From the NCBI GenBank assembly GCA_934149115.1, contig CAKPDW010000020.1, positions 1 to 19,892 of the forward strand: DNA of 19,892 nucleotides, given 5' to 3'. A program made the position numbers and the translations under genes. Below the pieces are notes generated by a model. It was not told where the DNA came from, did no database searches, and saw only the letters and a program-made list of their open reading frames with translations. Source of the stretch: an uncultured Clostridia bacterium. GTDB lineage: Bacteria > Bacillota > Clostridia > TANB77 > CAG-508. Positions 6,689-14,443 of this stretch are shown piece after piece (the first letter of the stretch is position 1; every line of letters starts with the position of its first letter).

Positions 6689-7999
6689 ATGAATTATGAT
6701 AATATGTCATTAGTAGAATTACGTGAAGTTGCAAAAGAAAAAAAATTAAAAAACATTTCAAAAATGAAAAAACAAGAATTAATTGATACTCTAAAAGATT
6801 TAGAAAAAGGTGAACCTAAAAAAAGCAATGAACAAGTTGTAAATGCGACAAGAGAAAATGAAAAATTTTACAAGCCTAATAATGATAATGATGAAATAGC
6901 AGAAGGTATTTTGGAAGTTATGCCAGATGGATACGGTTTTTTAAGAGGAGATAATTATTTATCAACCAGCAAAGATGTATATATATCACCTGTTCAAATT
7001 AGACGTTTTCGCCTAGACACTGGAGATAGAATAAAAGGTGTTATGAGGAATCCAAAAGAAGGAGAAAAATTCCCTGCACTTATATTTGTTGGAGAAGTAA
7101 ATGGAGAACATCCAGAAAACGCAATGAGGAGAAAAAGTTTCGACGAGTTAATACCAATTTATCCAAATAAAAGATTAAAATTAGAAACAAATACTCGTGA
7201 TTATACAATGAGAATTATGGATTTACTTTCACCAATAGGAAAAGGTCAAAGAGGAATGATAGTTGCTCCACCAAAAGCAGGAAAAACAACAATACTAAAG
7301 CAAATTGCAAATAGTATAACTAGAAATAACCCAGAAGTAGAATTAATAGTCCTTCTTATTGACGAAAGACCAGAAGAAGTAACAGATATGAAACGTTCTA
7401 TAAAAGGTGATGTTATATATTCTACATTTGATGAATTACCTGAACATCACATAAAAGTTGCAGAGATGGTTTTAGAAAGAGCCAAAAGATTAACAGAACA
7501 AAAAAAAGATGTTGTAATTTTATTAGATAGTATAACAAGATTAGCTCGTGCATATAATCTTACAATACCATCATCAGGAAGAACATTATCAGGAGGATTT
7601 GATCCTGCAGCATTACATAAACCAAAACGTTTTTTCGGAGCAGCAAGAAATACCGAAAATGCAGGAAGCTTAACTATTTTGGCAACAGCTCTTGTAGAAA
7701 CAGGAAGTAGAATGGACGAAGTTATATTTGAAGAATTCAAAGGAACTGGAAATATGGAAGTTCATCTTGACAGAAACTTATCTGAAAGAAGAATTTTCCC
7801 AGCTATTGATATTAATAAATCTGGTACAAGACGTGAAGATTTATTGCTATCAAGTGAAGAATATCTAGCGGTTATGGCATTAAGAAAATCTATGTCAAGA
7901 ATGAACAACATGGATATGGCAGAAAAAATAATGAACTTAATTTCTGAAACAAAAACAAATGCAGAATTTATTCAAAAAGTAAATTTAATTTTAAAATAA
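6689..7999 (+). CDS. rho: Transcription termination factor Rho
   Basis: This 436-residue protein is a complete Rho, the hexameric RNA helicase that releases RNA polymerase at rut sites. Residues 1-40 form the SAP-like Rho_N domain (LVELREVAKEKKLKNISKMK). A short Lys/Asn-rich linker leads to the cold-shock-like primary RNA-binding domain from about 68 (EGILEVMPDGYGFLRGDNYL) to 135. The RecA-type motor has a P-loop APPKAGKTT (K199), the Walker B-type VILLDSITRLARAYN near 276-290 and the Q/R-loop region SGGFDPAALHKPKRFFGAAR. The sequence closely follows the family throughout and nothing essential appears missing. The ribosome binding site is GGGGG about eight bases before the ATG. The gene is flanked by terminators and so appears monocistronic. 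Confidence 0.97.
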   Translation: MNYDNMSLVELREVAKEKKLKNISKMKKQELIDTLKDLEKGEPKKSNEQVVNATRENEKFYKPNNDNDEIAEGILEVMPDGYGFLRGDNYLSTSKDVYISPVQIRRFRLDTGDRIKGVMRNPKEGEKFPALIFVGEVNGEHPENAMRRKSFDELIPIYPNKRLKLETNTRDYTMRIMDLLSPIGKGQRGMIVAPPKAGKTTILKQIANSITRNNPEVELIVLLIDERPEEVTDMKRSIKGDVIYSTFDELPEHHIKVAEMVLERAKRLTEQKKDVVILLDSITRLARAYNLTIPSSGRTLSGGFDPAALHKPKRFFGAARNTENAGSLTILATALVETGSRMDEVIFEEFKGTGNMEVHLDRNLSERRIFPAIDINKSGTRREDLLLSSEEYLAVMALRKSMSRMNNMDMAEKIMNLISETKTNAEFIQKVNLILK

Positions 8000-8005
8000 T
8001 ATATT

Positions 8006-8043
8006 ACGTATCTGCTAAAAAATTATTGGTAGATACGTTTTTT
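8006..8043 (+). terminator. Intrinsic terminator after rho
   Basis: A 13-bp stem with two wobble pairs, ACGTATCTGCTAA (8006-8018) against TTGGTAGATACGT (8026-8038), runs into six T. Confidence 0.88.
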
Positions 8044-8076
8044 ATGCCTAATAAAATACTGTAAAAAATATTAATA

Positions 8077-8105
8077 TTGCATTTAAAAAAGTAAAATAAT
8101 ATAAT
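8077..8105 (+). promoter_or_regulatory. Possible promoter of the sirtuin cluster
   Basis: TTGCAT (8077-8082) and TATAAT (8100-8105) are separated by 17 bases. The -10 is perfect and the -35 weak. A start near 8112 would leave only a very short leader before the ATG at 8123, which lowers confidence. Confidence 0.4.
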
Positions 8106-8122
8106 GGTACAGAGGTAGTAAT

Positions 8123-8851
8123 ATGGAAGATAAAATTGAAATTTTAAAAAAATATATACAAGAAAGTAATAATATAGTATTTTTTGGTGGAGCAGGAGTT
8201 TCAACAGAAAGTGGAATTCCAGACTTTAGAAGCAAAGATGGATTATATAATCAAAAATACGATTATCCACCAGAAGAAATACTAAGTCATACATTTTTTA
8301 TAAACAATACAAAAGAATTTTATAAGTTTTATAAAGAAAAAATGAATTCATTAAAATATAAGCCAAACATAACACATAAAAAACTTGCTGAACTTGAAAA
8401 GATTGGAAAATTAAAAGCAATAGTTACACAAAATATTGATGGATTACATCAAAAAGCAGGTTCAAAAAACGTCTTAGAATTACACGGAAGTGTTTTGAGA
8501 AATTATTGTATGAAATGTAATAAATTTTATGAAGCCGAATATGTTTTTGATTCTGAAGATATTCCCAAATGCACTTGTGGAGGTATTATTAAGCCAGATG
8601 TTGTATTATACGAAGAAGGATTAGATGATGGAATATTGTATAATTCAATATCTAATATTCAAAAAACAGATTTATTAATAGTAGCAGGAACATCATTAAC
8701 TGTTCAACCAGCAAGCAGTTTAATTCACTATTTTCATGGTAAGCACCTAGTATTAATAAATAAAGATAAAACAATTTATGATAATATAGCAGATTTAGTA
8801 ATTAACGAAAAATTAGGTATAGTATTTAGTCAAATTGACGTAAATACATAA
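8123..8851 (+). CDS. cobB: Sir2-family NAD-dependent protein deacylase (sirtuin)
   Basis: This is a 242-residue bacterial sirtuin, a soluble enzyme that removes acyl groups from lysines using NAD. The Rossmann signature is FFGGAGVSTESGIPDFRS (20-37). TQNIDGLH (102-109) supplies the ribose-contacting residues, and H121 in LELHGS is the catalytic base. The zinc module has C129, C132, C150 and C152. PDVVLYEE and GTSLTVQPASSL follow in the usual order, so the enzyme should be active. It leads a compact set of genes: the next start is 20 bases downstream. An AGAGGT site serves the ATG. Lysine deacetylation is the default inference; mono-ADP-ribosylation or short-chain deacylation cannot be excluded. 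Confidence 0.93.
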   Translation: MEDKIEILKKYIQESNNIVFFGGAGVSTESGIPDFRSKDGLYNQKYDYPPEEILSHTFFINNTKEFYKFYKEKMNSLKYKPNITHKKLAELEKIGKLKAIVTQNIDGLHQKAGSKNVLELHGSVLRNYCMKCNKFYEAEYVFDSEDIPKCTCGGIIKPDVVLYEEGLDDGILYNSISNIQKTDLLIVAGTSLTVQPASSLIHYFHGKHLVLINKDKTIYDNIADLVINEKLGIVFSQIDVNT

Positions 8852-8871
8852 TTATTAAAAAAGGAGAAGAA

Positions 8872-9165
8872 ATGAAAGTAATAACAATATGTGGAAGCAT
8901 GAAATTTCAAAAAGAAATGATGATTACAGCAGAAAAATTAGCATTAGAAGGAAATTGCATTTTAACACCAGTTTACCCTGTATTAAATAATGAAAAAACA
9001 GAAGAACAATTAGAAGAATTGAAAAATGAGCATTTCAAAAAAATAGAACTATCTGATGCAATATTTGTTGTAAACAAAAATCAATACATTGGGGAAAGTA
9101 CAAAGCTTGAAATTGAATATGCTATGAAATTAAAAAAAGAAATTATGTATTTAGAACAATTCTAA
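8872..9165 (+). CDS. Nucleoside 2-deoxyribosyltransferase-like small protein
   Basis: This 97-residue soluble protein has a Rossmann-like fold of the nucleoside 2-deoxyribosyltransferase/DUF4406 type. An N-terminal strand and glycine turn, MKVITICGSMKF (1-12), lead to a helix and a second strand with a proline-rich loop, LTPVYPVL (31-38). SDAIFVVNKN (61-70) follows, then GESTKLEIEYAMKL (74-87), where the family's catalytic Glu normally lies (E75 and E80 are candidates). It is short for a full transferase (typically 140-160 residues), so binding of nucleotides without transferase activity is possible. An AAGGAG site precedes the ATG. It sits between a sirtuin and a phosphatase in one apparent operon; both the sirtuin and this fold act on N-glycosidic bonds, but a shared pathway is only a guess. 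Confidence 0.7.
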   Translation: MKVITICGSMKFQKEMMITAEKLALEGNCILTPVYPVLNNEKTEEQLEELKNEHFKKIELSDAIFVVNKNQYIGESTKLEIEYAMKLKKEIMYLEQF

Positions 9166-9194
9166 TATTAAAAATAGCAAAAGGAGGGGAGAGT

Positions 9195-9674
9195 ATGATT
9201 AAAATAATGTTTGTTTGCTTAGGAAACATATGTCGTTCTCCAATGGCAGAATTTATTTTAAAAGACATGGTAAAAAAACAAGAATTAGAAAAAGAATTTT
9301 ATATAAAATCATCTGCTACATCAAGCGAAGAAATAGGAAATAATATTCATTACGGAACGCGAGATAAATTAATACAAAAAGGCATACCTTTTGAAAAAAG
9401 AAAAGCAGTTAGATTAACGCCAGATGACTATAAAAAATATGATTACATTATCGGAATGGAAAATTCTAATATATTAAATATAAAAAGAATTGTAGGAGAA
9501 GACAAAGAAAATAAAATATATAGATTATTAGATTTTTCTAGTAGCCCAAGAGATATTGCAGATCCTTGGTACACAGGAAATTTTGAAATCACATTTAATG
9601 ATATTATAGAAGGCTGTACAAGTTTTTTAAAATGTTTAGAAACAAATCATCATTGGGATAAAAAAATATATTGA
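9195..9674 (+). CDS. Low-molecular-weight protein tyrosine phosphatase
   Basis: This 159-residue cytosolic phosphatase has the complete LMW-PTP signature: the P-loop CLGNICRS at residues 8-15 (nucleophile C8, C13, R14) and the general-acid loop DPWYTG with D123. The intermediate HYGTRDKL and KYDYIIGMEN stretches are also typical. The family dephosphorylates phosphotyrosine, and in Gram-positives also phosphoarginine (YwlE). A Thr at the third P-loop position is associated with arginine specificity; here I12 lies before the second Cys, so tyrosine specificity is favoured. AAGGAGGGG just upstream is a strong ribosome binding site. The stop codon overlaps the next frame (TTGA). Confidence 0.92.
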   Translation: MIKIMFVCLGNICRSPMAEFILKDMVKKQELEKEFYIKSSATSSEEIGNNIHYGTRDKLIQKGIPFEKRKAVRLTPDDYKKYDYIIGMENSNILNIKRIVGEDKENKIYRLLDFSSSPRDIADPWYTGNFEITFNDIIEGCTSFLKCLETNHHWDKKIY

Positions 9675-10084
9675 CGCATAAAGTTAATAATAAAATTGAA
9701 AAGAGTTTTCTTATTATTATGAATAGTAGAATTCTTGAATTGGAAAAAAGTTTATTTCAATATAAATATATGACAAATATTGAATACCTAAATAAAATAC
9801 TTGATGAAAATTATATAGAAATTGGAAAATCAGGAAGAAAATTTAACAAAAATGATGTAATTACTGATTTATCCTCTCTGAAAGAAGATAGAAAAATAAT
9901 TATTTATAATTTTAGCTGTAACAAAATAGATGAAAAAACTTATTTAGTACACTATATAACAAAAGATGAAAATAACAACAATATATACAGAACATCAATT
10001 TGGCAGGAAAAATTTAATGAATTTATAATGACATTTCATCAAGCCTCTCTATACAAAGAAGATGTTACATTAATTAAATTTTAA
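9671..10084 (+). CDS. DUF4440/SnoaL-like (NTF2 fold) protein
   Basis: This is a 137-residue small soluble protein. ILELEKSLFQ (20-29), NIEYLNKILDENYIEIGKSG (38-57) and the later alternating strands ending in IYRTSIWQEKF fit DUF4440 proteins of the NTF2-like fold. Such proteins form cone-shaped folds that bind small molecules; many have no known activity. The longest frame starts at TTG 9671, overlapping the previous stop by four bases, which suggests coupling but has no close ribosome binding site. An ATG at 9719 (residue 17) lies directly before the conserved region and may be the real start. It is the last gene before a strong terminator, so it belongs to the sirtuin-phosphatase transcript. 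Confidence 0.65.
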   Translation: MTHKVNNKIEKSFLIIMNSRILELEKSLFQYKYMTNIEYLNKILDENYIEIGKSGRKFNKNDVITDLSSLKEDRKIIIYNFSCNKIDEKTYLVHYITKDENNNNIYRTSIWQEKFNEFIMTFHQASLYKEDVTLIKF

Positions 10085-10096
10085 TCTAATACATAT

Positions 10097-10136
10097 AAAA
10101 AATAGCTTTGAATTATTAATTCAGAGCTATTTTTTT
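10097..10136 (+). terminator. Strong terminator closing the sirtuin cluster
   Basis: An 18-bp stem with one wobble pair runs from 10097-10114 to 10118-10136, with TAGCTTTGAATT facing AATTCAGAGCTA, and is flanked by A-tract and T-tract. Confidence 0.92.
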
Positions 10137-10187
10137 ATAGAAATAACAAATTAAAAATAAAAAACAAGCATTGCGTGACCAGTACAA

Positions 10188-10215
10188 TTGATATAAAAAA
10201 ATAATATTATATAAT
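10188..10215 (+). promoter_or_regulatory. Promoter of the AAA+ ATPase gene
   Basis: TTGATA (10188-10193) and TATAAT (10210-10215) are separated by 16 bases. A start near 10222 leaves a 44-base leader containing an AAGGAGG site at 10251-10257. Confidence 0.65.
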
Positions 10216-10265
10216 TTTAATATAAACGGCTAATCTACTAATAAATTTTTAAGGAGGAAAATACT

Positions 10266-11858
10266 ATGATAAATAGTTATGAATTAGATTCAAAAGATGA
10301 AGAAATAATAAACGAATTAAATCATTTATATGGAGTAGTACAAAACAAAGAAGTATTAAGAGATATAATATTATACATAAAATTAAAACAAAATAATGAA
10401 TTAGATTTTGGTAACTATAATATTATCATTAGGAATAGATCTTCTTATAATTTATTAAATGATTTAATTAAAGTATGCGCAAAAATATTTATGAAATACA
10501 ACATTATAGAAAACGATAAGATTTGTTATTTGGACAAATTTGTTTGTGATAAAGGAAATTTTCTGCTTAATCAAATCATGAACATAGACGCCTCTATAAT
10601 TGTAATAAATGATAGAAAATTAGAAATAGATTATAGTGATGAATTAGATAACTTAAATAGAATTATAAAACAATCCAAAAACAAAGTATTTATTTTTGAA
10701 GATACAAATTATTGTGAAGGAGAAACAGATGGAGAATTAGGTAAATTATCACCATTTAGAATGACTATAAATAAAATATCCCTTGATGATAAAATAATGT
10801 ATTGTAAAAGCACTTTAAATGAATATAATATCAAATATCAAAAACAAGATTTAAAGGAATATGCTGACGTACCATTTTGGGTTTTGAAAAATATGATGAC
10901 AAAACTACTAATTGAATGTAAAACTAAAAAAATAGAATCTGTTAATAAACAAATATTAAAAAAGAATAAAGATTTTTATACAAATGTGAAAAAATCAAAA
11001 AGAACTGAAAGAGAAAATAAAAAGAAAAAAGAATGCAACACAAAAGAAGAATTAGATGAATTAGTAGGACTTGATAATATAAAAAAGCAAATTAATAAAA
11101 TATTAAACTATATAAAATTAAATAAAGAAAGAGGTCAAATGCCATCATTACATATGTGTTTTACAGGAAACCCAGGAACAGGAAAAACGAGTATAGCACG
11201 AGTTATCGGAAAAATATTTGATGAAGAAAACATATTAAATGGTGATGGCGAATTTGTAGAAATACATGGTAGAGATCTAGTAGATAAATACGTTGGATGG
11301 ACAGCAAAAAAAGTCCATGAAACCGTTGAAAAAGCTATTGGAGGAGTATTATTTATTGATGAAGCATACAGCTTAGTTTCGGATTGCAGAGGAAGTTTTG
11401 AAGATGAAGCAATAGCAACACTTATAAAAGAAATGGAGGATCATAGGGACGAAATTTGTATAATTTTAGCAGGATATACTGACGAAATGGAAAACTTATT
11501 AAATTTTAACCCAGGTTTTGAGAGCAGAATACAATTTACTATAGATTTTCAAGATTATAATGAAGATGAATTGTTAGAAATATTTAAAGGATTATGCAAA
11601 AAAGAAAAATATAAACTCTCAAACAATTGCATGGACATTTTAATCGATAACTTTAATAAAGCAAAGAAAGAGGAGAATTTTGGAAATGGTAGATATGTTA
11701 GAAATTTGTTTGAAAAGGTTAAATTTGAACAAGCTGATAGAATAATACAAACAAAAAGCAAAAATAAAAATTTAATACTAAAAAAAGACATTGAAAATGC
11801 GATAAAAATGAGTCATTTTAAAGAAAAAGAAGTAAGAAAAATAGGCTTTTGCGGATAA
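10266..11858 (+). CDS. CbbX/SpoVK-type AAA+ ATPase
   Basis: This 530-residue protein has a C-terminal AAA+ module of the CbbX/SpoVK family (about 259-520). Visible are VGLDNIKKQI, the Walker A GNPGTGKTS (301-309, K307), the pore-loop region DLVDKYVGWTAKK, Walker B VLFIDEAYSL (D365, E366), the sensor-like IILAGYTDEM and NPGFESRI with a likely arginine finger at R421. Such ATPases remodel substrate proteins as rings (CbbX on Rubisco); SpoVK acts in sporulation. The first 250 residues show no intact nucleotide-binding motif but follow the spacing of an AAA module. A basic Lys-rich linker (about 225-255) separates the halves. It has its own promoter and an AAGGAGG site. No recognisable client is encoded next door, so the role is unknown. 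Confidence 0.85.
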   Translation: MINSYELDSKDEEIINELNHLYGVVQNKEVLRDIILYIKLKQNNELDFGNYNIIIRNRSSYNLLNDLIKVCAKIFMKYNIIENDKICYLDKFVCDKGNFLLNQIMNIDASIIVINDRKLEIDYSDELDNLNRIIKQSKNKVFIFEDTNYCEGETDGELGKLSPFRMTINKISLDDKIMYCKSTLNEYNIKYQKQDLKEYADVPFWVLKNMMTKLLIECKTKKIESVNKQILKKNKDFYTNVKKSKRTERENKKKKECNTKEELDELVGLDNIKKQINKILNYIKLNKERGQMPSLHMCFTGNPGTGKTSIARVIGKIFDEENILNGDGEFVEIHGRDLVDKYVGWTAKKVHETVEKAIGGVLFIDEAYSLVSDCRGSFEDEAIATLIKEMEDHRDEICIILAGYTDEMENLLNFNPGFESRIQFTIDFQDYNEDELLEIFKGLCKKEKYKLSNNCMDILIDNFNKAKKEENFGNGRYVRNLFEKVKFEQADRIIQTKSKNKNLILKKDIENAIKMSHFKEKEVRKIGFCG

Positions 11859-11955
11859 ATAATACTTAAATAAAATATTGTAAAATTTATTTGGTTATGA
11901 TATTGTTAGTTTGATTAAATAATACTTATCTTAAACAAGGAAAGTGAAAGGAAAA

Positions 11956-13458
11956 ATGATGAATAAAATTTATTTATCAAAATCAAAATATTGCAAGTTA
12001 GTACAATGTCCAAAAATATTATGGATGAGCAAATACAAATCAGACGTTGCAGTTCCTACAGCAAGAGAAGCTGTTTTAGCTAATGGAACGGTTGTTGGAG
12101 AACTTGCAAGAAATTTATTTGGAAAATATACAAATATTGAATTTAATACAGATTTAAATGTTATGATTGAAGATACGAAAAAGATGTTAAAAAATAAGCC
12201 AAACATCATAACGGAAGCATCTTTCAATTATGATAATAATTTTTGCAGTGTAGATATATTAAAAAATAATTTAGATGGCGTAGAAATATATGAAGTTAAA
12301 AGCTCAACCGATGTACATAATATTTACTTGGATGATGCGTCTTATCAATATTTTGTTTTATCAAATCTTGGATTGAATGTAAAAAAAGTTTGTATTGTCT
12401 ATATAAATAAACAATATGTGAGGGGCAAAGAATTAGAGATTGAAAAACTATTTAATATACAAGATATAACAGATATAGCTAAAGCAAAACAAGATGAAAT
12501 TAAGAAAAATATTGAAATGGCAAATAAATATATGGATGAACATAATGAGAATAGTGAGCCTAGCACAGATATTGGCATGCAGTGCTGTAAACCATATAAA
12601 TGTGAGTTTTGGGAATACTGCACAAGAAATATTCCAAAGCCTAATGTTTTCGATATTGTTGGAGGAATGCATACTTCTAAAAAATTTGAGAAATATTATG
12701 AAGGAAAAATATCTTTTAGAGATTTACAAAATGAAGATTTAAACCCAAAATTTTTAGAGCAAATTAATTTTGAATTAAATAATTTAAAACCTAAAATAGA
12801 AAAAGAATCTATAAAAGAACTAATGGATTCTCTTAAATATCCATTATATTTTATAGATTTTGAAACATATCAATTGGCAATTCCAGAAGTGGAAGGTACT
12901 AAACCATATCAACAACTACCTTTTCAGTATTCATTGCATATCATAAAAGAAAAAGGTGCGCCAATAGAACATAAAGAATTTTTAGCAGAAATTGACGATC
13001 TAGATTATATACGACATTTTGCGGAAAGTATGATAAAAGATATGCCTGAAAATGGAAGTGTTATTATTTATAATAAGGCTTTTGAACCGGTAAGAAACAA
13101 TGAGATAGCAAGAATGTATCCGGATTTGAAAGATGAGCTTGATAGGATAAATAGCAATATTGTAGATTTTATGGAACCATTTCAACAAAGGAAATATTAT
13201 GTAAAGGAAATGCATGGTTCGGCTTCAATTAAAGCTGTTTTACCAGCATTATATCCAAATGATCCAGAATTAGATTATCATAATTTACCTATTGTACATA
13301 ATGGAGGAGAGGCTTCAGAAGCGTTCTTGAGTTTGAGAAACAAGTCCAAAGAAGAACAAAAAGAAATAAGACACGGATTATTGGTTTATTGTGAACTTGA
13401 TACTTATGCAATGGTAAAATTATGGGAGAAATTTAAAGAAATAGTAGAAGGGAGCTAA
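11956..13458 (+). CDS. Two-nuclease fusion: Cas4-like PD-(D/E)XK plus DUF2779 exonuclease-like domain
   Basis: This is a protein of about 500 residues with two nuclease-like parts. Residues 1-225 resemble Cas4/RecB nucleases: G44 and G48 in NGTVVGELARNLF, D100 in FCSVDI, E113-V-K115 in IYEVKSST, and a cysteine set (C18, then C211, C216 and C222 near YKCEFWEYC) that could hold an iron-sulphur cluster. Residues about 290-500 match DUF2779, which resembles DEDD 3'-5' exonucleases: D301 and E303 in YFIDFET, IIYNKAFEPVRN, then YCELDTYAMVKLW with D482. The frame is open from a GTG at 11944, but AAAGG at 11948-11951 serves the paired ATGs at 11956 and 11959. The next gene follows five bases after the stop. 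The family is widespread but poorly characterised; DNA processing is inferred. Confidence 0.82.
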   Translation: MMNKIYLSKSKYCKLVQCPKILWMSKYKSDVAVPTAREAVLANGTVVGELARNLFGKYTNIEFNTDLNVMIEDTKKMLKNKPNIITEASFNYDNNFCSVDILKNNLDGVEIYEVKSSTDVHNIYLDDASYQYFVLSNLGLNVKKVCIVYINKQYVRGKELEIEKLFNIQDITDIAKAKQDEIKKNIEMANKYMDEHNENSEPSTDIGMQCCKPYKCEFWEYCTRNIPKPNVFDIVGGMHTSKKFEKYYEGKISFRDLQNEDLNPKFLEQINFELNNLKPKIEKESIKELMDSLKYPLYFIDFETYQLAIPEVEGTKPYQQLPFQYSLHIIKEKGAPIEHKEFLAEIDDLDYIRHFAESMIKDMPENGSVIIYNKAFEPVRNNEIARMYPDLKDELDRINSNIVDFMEPFQQRKYYVKEMHGSASIKAVLPALYPNDPELDYHNLPIVHNGGEASEAFLSLRNKSKEEQKEIRHGLLVYCELDTYAMVKLWEKFKEIVEGS

Positions 13459-13463
13459 ATTAA

Positions 13464-14423
13464 ATGAAAATTGAAGATATAAAAGAATTATTAGGAATTG
13501 GTTCACTTGTTGATGAAAATGGATGTCCGTTAATTAATGAAAATAATTGTAGAATTATGCAATCAACCAAAGAATGGTATGATAAAATAAAATACGATGA
13601 CAAATTGGCAGATTATTTCAATTCTATTCAAGGTGGAAGCTATGCAAAAGCTATGATGAATCATAAATATGTTTTTTCTTTTTTTGGCAGAGAAAATGGT
13701 GAAATGATTTTTTATCGTTTATATGAGGTTATAGATGTTAAGAAGATAAAAGACGTTATAGGTGGAGAATATTTTCCAGAAGAGGATGTTTTTGATTATA
13801 ATGATAATATTCACAAAATAAATAAAAATTCAGATGATCCATTTTTTATAATAAAAGGAATAGATACACCTGGAAAATTAGAAAAAAGATTAATTACACC
13901 AGCTACAAAAGGCCAACAAAAAGTAATAAAATATGAAACTTTTGCAAAATATGATATTACTGCTATTGAAAAAATAAAATTAGCAACTGAATTTAATTCA
14001 TATGAAGATATTTATTTAAATTATAATGAATTGAAAAGAGTTATTAACGATGGAAATTGGCAAGAAAGACTTTCTAGATATGGTGGCGTATATTTAATAC
14101 ATGATGACTATACTGGAAAAAATTATATAGGTGCTGCGTATGGCGAAAATGGAGGATTTTTAGGAAGATGGGAGGACTATGTCAATAATCCAACTGGCGG
14201 TGAAAAAGATAAAGATAATGTAATGTTAAGAGAGTTACTTGAAAATGGAAAATATGGTAATAATACAAAATTCAAGGGAAAAGATTATGCAAAAAAATAT
14301 TTTAAATATTCTATATTGGAAGTTCTTCCATTGGGAAATAGCACAAGAATACGAAATGCAGAGAGTAGATGGAAACTGCATTTAGGAACGAGAGATAAAA
14401 AACACGGATTAAATGGAAATTAG
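13464..14423 (+). CDS. GIY-YIG nuclease-family protein
   Basis: This 319-residue protein carries a C-terminal GIY-YIG domain. The two signature strands are GVYLI (208-212) and NYIGAAYG (220-227), with R235 in LGRW, the metal-binding E300 in RNAESRWKLHLG and N317 near the end. The set is complete enough to predict nuclease activity on DNA. The first 200 residues are an uncharacterised domain (for example YFNSIQGGSYAKAMMNHKYV) shared, as far as I recall, with other unstudied GIY-YIG proteins; it may recognise the substrate. A GAAGGGAG site overlaps the end of the preceding gene, so co-expression with the fusion nuclease is almost certain. Its stop (TAG 14421-14423) lies 20 bases before the regulator start. 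Confidence 0.83.
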   Translation: MKIEDIKELLGIGSLVDENGCPLINENNCRIMQSTKEWYDKIKYDDKLADYFNSIQGGSYAKAMMNHKYVFSFFGRENGEMIFYRLYEVIDVKKIKDVIGGEYFPEEDVFDYNDNIHKINKNSDDPFFIIKGIDTPGKLEKRLITPATKGQQKVIKYETFAKYDITAIEKIKLATEFNSYEDIYLNYNELKRVINDGNWQERLSRYGGVYLIHDDYTGKNYIGAAYGENGGFLGRWEDYVNNPTGGEKDKDNVMLRELLENGKYGNNTKFKGKDYAKKYFKYSILEVLPLGNSTRIRNAESRWKLHLGTRDKKHGLNGN

Positions 14424-14443
14424 TGTACGATGGAGGAATTAAA

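Noticed and set aside
12494..12742. Plus-strand out-of-frame ORF of 82 codons inside the fusion nuclease gene
   Set aside because: The overlapping frame encodes the cysteine cluster and conserved segments; this alternative has no ribosome binding site.
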